Shown: one piece after another, positions 58,477 through 64,000 of the stretch
Numbering within the stretch: the first letter of the stretch is position 1
Layout: every line of letters begins with the position of its first letter
Assembly (NCBI GenBank): GCA_027924645.1
Contig: BSBN01000849.1
Span: 10,558,001-10,622,000, forward strand
DNA from: Cunninghamia lanceolata
Lineage: Eukaryota > Streptophyta > Pinopsida > Cupressales > Cupressaceae
Length of the DNA stretch: 64,000 nt
Reading direction: 5' to 3'
Notes under the pieces: model-generated
Databases searched by the model: none
The model's input: only the letters and a program-made list of their open reading frames with translations
Told to the model about the DNA's origin: nothing
Translations under genes and position numbers: made by a program

Positions 58477-58488
58477 TGGTATCAAAGC
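58477..58488 (+). promoter_or_regulatory. Primer binding site, initiator tRNA-Met type
   Basis: tggtatcaaagc has one transition relative to TGGTATCAGAGC, two bases after the LTR end. Confidence 0.8.
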
Positions 58489-58639
58489 CAATGGTTCTAT
58501 TGAGAGAGAGATGCCTTGATGCCAAAGATAGGCCCATAAAATATGGTACAGGAAATGTAGAGACCCCTTGATTCATTTCAATCGCTAGTAAAAGTTTCAG
58601 TTAAATCACTAGAGGCTCTTAGCTAGGAGGGGTTGTTGA

Positions 58640-59400
58640 GAGACTGCATTGATGTGGCTTCCATCAGAGAGCTAGTTAACAATAATGAGGGCCTGATCTT
58701 GGAGAGTTTTTCTTAGGTTGAGAACTTCGAACCAGAGATAGAAGAGAGACCTAGTGAAGACAGTAGCCGATGGGTTGGGAATGAGGTTTTCTCAACAGAT
58801 TCCTAGGAGACTTCCTCCCCTATAATGGAGAAGGAGAAGAAGGAGATGGAAGTGGAGGTTGAAGAGGGAGAGATCTAGTTTAAGGAGCCTGATAAGGATA
58901 AGCTAGCAGCGAGAGGCATTGAGTTTGAATTCGAGGATGAAGAAGCAAAATTCTTTGATGTAGAAGAGGAAGACTCAGAGGAAGCATTCTTTTCCTCTAA
59001 AGATGAGGTGGGGGAAATGGAGGTTAGGAATGTATCCCAGAAAAAGACCAAAATGAAGAAACCCAACCTAGGGGAGAAGGGCAAAAAGAGGAAGGAAATC
59101 AAAGAAGGCACAGTTGGAATTGGTAGGTAGTGCCAAAGGTCAAAGGAAGCTAAGATTGGGGAAGGGGTTCTCCCTTCCTGAGGAGAAATTGTGCTCATTA
59201 CTTGGAATGTTAGGGTCATAAATTCTCCTAACAAAAGGCGTATGCTCAATTGGCAACTTGATTTGAGCAAACTAGATTTGGCCTTATTGAAAGAAACAAA
59301 AATTTTAGATGTAGATTCTCAAGGTTTGGAATTTTACAATTTGTTATTTGACTTATATTTATTTAGTATATGGGAGTATGGAAGTGATATTTGTATGTGC
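58640..59400 (+). pseudogene. LINE ORF2 start: acidic linker and endonuclease N-terminus
   Basis: One plus-strand frame with about five stops runs from about 58647. It starts DVASIRELVNNNEGLILESF, goes through a strongly acidic part (EVEVEEGEI, EFEDEEAKFFDVEEEDSEEAF) and a basic part (KKTKMKKPNLGEKGKKRKE), then enters ITWNVRVINSPNKRRMLNWQ and LALLKETKI (59195-59300). The last part is the start of the AP-type endonuclease of plant L1 LINEs (WNVRGLNSP..R; LLQETK). The catalytic Asn of WNVR is present; the Gln before ETK is Lys. It breaks off about 60 residues into the domain. No RT follows. Confidence 0.75.
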
Positions 59401-60719
59401 ATTGTGAACTAAGTGTTTAGATCTAGACTTACAAGTCACATATCAAATTTGGAACAACTTTGCATATTGGAACCTATTCACCTTGATTTCTAGTATTTGG
59501 ATTTGTGTAAGGTTCATGATGGTTTTTACAAATGTCTTTGGGGAATCCATTGAATCATGACTCAGGTCAAGTCCTCCTTAGTCAGACCTTTAATGTAAAC
59601 CTCTAATAAATTATGCTACAATGCTCCTTGATATCTACTAGATTCTTTCAAAATGAATGGGTAAATGTCATTAAATACAACAACCAAATGTAAAAATCAA
59701 CATAATGAGTGCTAAGTTGGTTCACAATGACTAGTGAAGTATTGGTGAGGTAATAATTTGAATTTTTAACATTTAAAGATTAGAGTTTTGATTTGTTAGT
59801 GAAGAAGTCTATACCTACAAATCTTTTCCATGATGATGAAAACTAAATATGAGGAACAAGATTAAATTATATGGATCAATGAAAAAGGGGATTGATATGT
59901 ATGATGTTGTGAGTCAAATTCACATATGAATATGCCACTTGTAAGTTTGTTAGTAGATGTAGTAGGACACTCTAATCAAAGCATAAGGTCAAAACATATT
60001 AGGGAAAAGAGCGTGGGCATGCAAATTTCACCATTACAACTATCCCCCACTTTGATGTGCATGTAAACTACTAGTTCGATGCATGTTAAAGTAAAACAAG
60101 AAAACAACATATAAATTAAATATATTTTTAGACACTCAAAGGATAGTATTTTGTTTATAAATAAACTTAATACTATTGAGGAATGTGTCATTTTAATATT
60201 TTTCAATTCAATAGGAATTAAACTAGTAATCCTTTATAAGGAAACACATATACATATAGTTTAAGTCAAACACACATGCCTTAATGGGTTTCTTGAGCCT
60301 TGAAGGGAAATTTCTGTCTTCAAGAGGTACATTGTTCCACACATGTTCATGTATCAAAACCCACATCAACAAAATTGTCATTTAAACTGACACTTTGGGG
60401 GTTATGATTATGGTTGTATGAATGCAAGACGAAAGACCTTTGGCTTTCACTAGAAAGGCATTTGCAATCGAAATTTGGTAAAATTCACATATGAGAAGGA
60501 AATAAGCATTAGCCATTCTTCATGCTATGACTTATTAGCAGCCATATCTATTAGGGTGACTCTTCTACATCAAGACAAATCATCACAACCTTTAGTATTT
60601 CCTAGAACAACTAAAATCTTCACCATAATAAAAAATAGGTTACTAAATTATTGCAATAGGGACCTTAATTTCATAGGAATAAGGGATTGTATATAAACCA
60701 TGGTGTCAAGTTTTTTACT
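59401..60719. other. Non-coding sequence
   Basis: AT-rich. Open frames (59976-60206 minus, 60475-60696 plus) show no recognised domain, and no repeats with clear ends are seen. Confidence 0.4.
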
Positions 60720-62060
60720 TAAGAAAGGAGATTTTTTTTATCTTTTGATCTAGTTGCATCTTTATAGGCTACCTATGGATTTTAGGAATGTTGTGGTGTT
60801 TATCGATTATTGGTATGGTAGGAGACTTCATTAGGGATGACCCTAGGGATGCTAAAACTCATATATTCTACACTCAATTGTCCATTAATATTTATTTTTT
60901 GGAGATTCTCGTTCACACCATTCACATCAATTCTCTACACACATGAATTTAAAACATTATCTATGAGGGGATGCCATTAAGATGTTTTGATTATCAACAG
61001 TTGGATCATAAGACATTAGAGTGCGTGTCCTCTAGGTCTTTTGGTTTAGAGTTTTGAAGACTTAGAGGTGTAAGTGGAAGGAGGGTGTCCAACCAAATAT
61101 GTATCTTAGATGGGAGAACCACCACAACTTCTTTTATTAACAATGATAGGAAAATGTGCAAAATATGGAACATCTAGCAGGCACTAAAATGTTTTTGTTT
61201 ATAAATTTGTGTTGAATGTAGATGCATAGGCATTCATAGAGGTAGAGGGTGATTAATTGCTAACACAAAAATTTTAAACCATCTCTCAATCCAAATTCCA
61301 AATCAAAAGGAAAATTATTACCCAAAGTAATGTTCAATCAAAAGTTTGGGAAGGATGAAATATAGGATGCAATTTCTACTAGTAAACCAATAAGTATTGG
61401 TAATTTTTTTCTTAAGGACACTCTAAGTATTTTCTAGGCCTACAAAGATCTTGGCTTAGGATTTTCCCTACACCTCTAGTGGTTATCTTGAAAGGGAAGA
61501 TACTAAGGTTGGTTAGGTTTCTAGTCTAGAGGAGTCCAAGTAGAGGTAATAATTCCTCAAAGAGATTTGTCTTCTAATCACATGAGGAAGTGGGTCTATA
61601 GTTTTAGGACCATATTTCTATGTAGGAATTAAATAAATGCTTAGGAGGGTTATCTCCAATGATTTAGGATACTGTCACTTTTGTGAAACCAAATAAGTAT
61701 AGAGTAAGGGAAAAGAAGGTGGAGACGCTTTAGATGGAATACAAGGAAATAATTGGTGATGGTTTCCAATGGACCATGGAGGCTATCCTTTTCTACAAGG
61801 CAAGGAGGTTGACTTTTAGGTTTGCTTGAATATGATTTGCCTCCTTATTGATGGATTGTGGTATTTTATGTGGGTTTGTTCTCTTCCCATTGTTGAATAT
61901 GTAGGTGTATTTTCTTTAGTGTTTTCTTGTTGTGAAAGATGGATTATTTCCTTTATGCTTCATGTTTCTTTCTTCTTGGGATAGATGGTATTTTTTTTGT
62001 TAAGTTAGGGATGGAGTCCCCTATTTGTGGCCTATTGAATGGGCCTTTTTAATTCCCAAA
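60720..62060 (+). mobile_element. Possible LINE remnant (ORF1-like start, 3' tail)
   Basis: Near 60755 the plus strand reads LYRLPMDFRNVVVF, like the 'LP.(Q/D)FW...VF.SI' start of the DUF4283 block also seen at 31760, and DPRDAKTHIFYTQLS further on. The end (61985-62060) 'ttagggatggagtcccctat' then 'ttgtggcctattgaatggg' resembles plant LINE 3' ends. Everything between is too decayed to assign. Confidence 0.3.
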
Positions 62061-62948
62061 TTCACAAATAAAATATATATCTTTTCCAATTTTCTTTTAC
62101 AGACATCTTATTGCAAGTTAATAAAACTTGTTATTTCTATCTAATATATATAATCAAATTAATAAGAATTAAAAACACAATTTTGATGTTCTAAGAGTGG
62201 CCTATGCTTCAACATTAATTCTTTTCCCTTTTCCCAACTAACATAAACTAATACTAAGTTTCAATCTCCCCCTAATTTTTTGTTTAAAATAAATGAACTT
62301 AAACTTCAAAAAATAGGTTTTCAAAATTTCTTATAAAAATATTTATTCATACTTAAAGAAGATTTGTTATTTTTATTTAACATATACATTAAAATTGCTA
62401 GGATTCACCAGCATGATATTGATGATGGTCTAAAGGACAATGTTTCTATTTTAATTTTCTTTCCCTTAAATCTTATTAATAAAAATATTATTGGGCTTGG
62501 ATATCTCTCAACTTGTTCCTTATAAATAAATATACTCACAATTTAAGGAATGTATTTCCAAGTTTTAAAAAAAAAAATACATAATTGTAAGTTAAACATA
62601 CATGTTATTTCTTTCTACATATATTAAAATTTGTCAAAATTTATTATCATATAAGGAAACCATAAAATCAAATAAGCACTTTGAATTTAAACATTAATTT
62701 CAAAAAAATTGTTTCAACATTAATCCTAATATTAATTTTTGAACTTTAATTTTGAAAGAACAATCAATTTTTTTGGTGCACACATATCCTCTCTTTCTAT
62801 TCCATTAACTTACCATGGTTATTAATAAACAATAATATAAATTTCAAATTTTTAGTTTTTGAAGACAAAATTATTGAATGATATGCATATGTAAGCATGC
62901 AATAGAGTTTAGAAGGAAGTCTAAGGCTATGGCTCTATTGGCATGTTT
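62061..62948. other. AT-rich non-coding sequence
   Basis: No gene, RNA or element is supported. Confidence 0.4.
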
Positions 62949-63870
62949 TGTCATTGATGCAATTGATGTCAAGGGTTTGTCATTGATGTCAAAATGGTGT
63001 TCATGGTTCATGTATCACTGATTTGCTTGATTATTAAGAGTGTTGCTTCAGGACAAAGCTCATTCAAAGAGTTGCTTCATGACAAGGAATGACAAAGTGG
63101 AACTTCAACAATGTTGCATAACAAAGTAGTACTTGTTCATTCATATCATCTTATGGTGTTGATTATCTCATGATGTTCATAGTGTTGATCATCTTCTCAT
63201 GATGTTCATGGTATTGATCATCTCATTGTGTTGATGCATTTCTTAGTGTTGATGCTTGACGGTTTTCAAAGGTACTGTTCATTCATTTCTTCTTCATGGC
63301 AAAGTGATTGTTGATCTTCATGACAAAGACAAAGTGGTGCTTGATCTTCATAAAAAAGTGTTTGTTGGTCATTCAAAGTTTGTTATTTGAGATGAGACTT
63401 ATGGAGGGTGAATCTATGGTGGAAATCCCTTTTTAGGGTTTTAGTTGTTAAGATCTCTACAAATCTTATAACCTAAAACATTAAGTTCTATACTCTAAGA
63501 ACCTTGAAAACCTAGGGTTTATATCTTATGAAGTTCGTCAATACATAATTCACTTTATTTTATATTTATGTGTTGACCTGCTATAAATGGTGGATAGACA
63601 CTTTAATGATAACTTGACCCTGGGTTAAGTTCGTTGTCAACCAACCCCTACTTTTAAGTGAAACTGACAAGTCAAGTTAAGAACTTATATTTTATCGCTC
63701 AGTGTAAGATCAACGGTCTTTATTTGATTAATGAGATGGTGGGATTCAAAGATCTAGGGTCCTCTTTTAAACTTCAAAATGGTTATTTCCCAAGGCTTTC
63801 TTTTTGATAGGCTTATGAATGTCTTTGACCTAGTTCGGTTACACATGGTTTTGCAACTATTTTTTGGTAG
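62949..63870. other. LTR-like or repetitive sequence before the second transposon copy
   Basis: It starts with 'tgttttgtcattgatgcaat', a phrase common at plant LTR starts. Repeated 'catgatgttcatggt' and 'ttgatcatctcat' phrases lie at 63160-63240, and 'cttcatgacaaag' phrases at 63300-63350. No coding sequence. The end of such an LTR is not identified. Confidence 0.35.
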
Positions 63871-63872
63871 TG

Positions 63873-64000
63873 GGGTAAGTGCAAGAAGATGGGGGGCCAA
63901 AAAGGGGTCTTAAGTGGCCACTTTTTTCTGAAATCAAGAAATACTGGCCTTGGATGAGAAATTGAGCATAGTTACACTCAAAATTTAGAGATGCAACCAA
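63873..64000 (+). mobile_element. Start of a second copy of the DNA transposon family
   Basis: GGGTAAGTGCAAGAAGATGG begins at 63873. The 128 bp to the window edge match the reverse complement of 37145-37272 with about a dozen differences by eye, including gtggccac and 'gagcatagttacactcaaaa'. The element continues beyond the window, so its far end and TSD cannot be checked. Confidence 0.92.

Noticed and set aside
63841..63853. acacatggttttg near both transposon insertion sites (19631 and 63841)
   Set aside because: At the first site it belongs to the copia LTR and is present in the empty 3' LTR; distances to the insertion differ, so a shared target preference is not supported.

Overview
This window is plant nuclear DNA, most likely from a conifer or other large-genome gymnosperm. 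That is an inference: it rests on stacks of old, heavily decayed LTR retrotransposons, a long degenerate telomere-like (CCCTAAA-type) array inside a transposon, and a single recognisable host gene in 64 kb. Nearly all reading frames are remnants of mobile elements, and most of their stop codons are of the kind made by C-to-T or G-to-A change.

The left two thirds is a nest of insertions that can be unpicked from target-site duplications (TSDs). A 5'-truncated plus-strand Ty1/copia element (about 1597-12845) carries two insertions: an LTR-like segment (4043-5688) and a complete minus-strand copia element (5926-11426; 498-bp LTRs, TSD ttagc, tRNA-iMet primer site). To its right is a non-autonomous minus-strand LTR element (13803-44806; 1.25-kb LTRs) whose only recognisable protein is a Ty3/gypsy-type aspartic protease. 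Its right LTR holds a plus-strand copia element (19364-43624; TSD acatt). The 5' LTR of that copia holds a 17.6-kb DNA transposon (19657-37272).

That DNA transposon is the most interesting object. It has inverted termini (GGGTAAGTG...), a 4-bp TSD (agat), and subterminal arrays and palindromes of one 16-bp GC-rich motif. It carries a decayed transposase gene on the minus strand with the motifs FAENY, WSDNCESQFKN and HGKGGHDG, and a separate seven-exon gene of unknown function on the plus strand whose exon phases can be reconstructed. It also contains a five-copy 359-bp tandem array, a 3.5-kb telomere-like array with a higher-order period near 470 bp, and a LINE ORF1 fragment. Termini, TSD length and motifs suggest the Sola superfamily, but this could not be tested here. 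The last 128 bases of the window are the start of a second copy of the family.

The right third (44807-64000) is mostly non-coding. It contains one intact host gene, an intronless calmodulin-like EF-hand protein (49222-49683) with a TATA box and a duplicated 3' untranslated block. Around it are a probable solo LTR, copia fragments, a LINE endonuclease fragment, a decayed coiled-coil reading frame and simple repeats.
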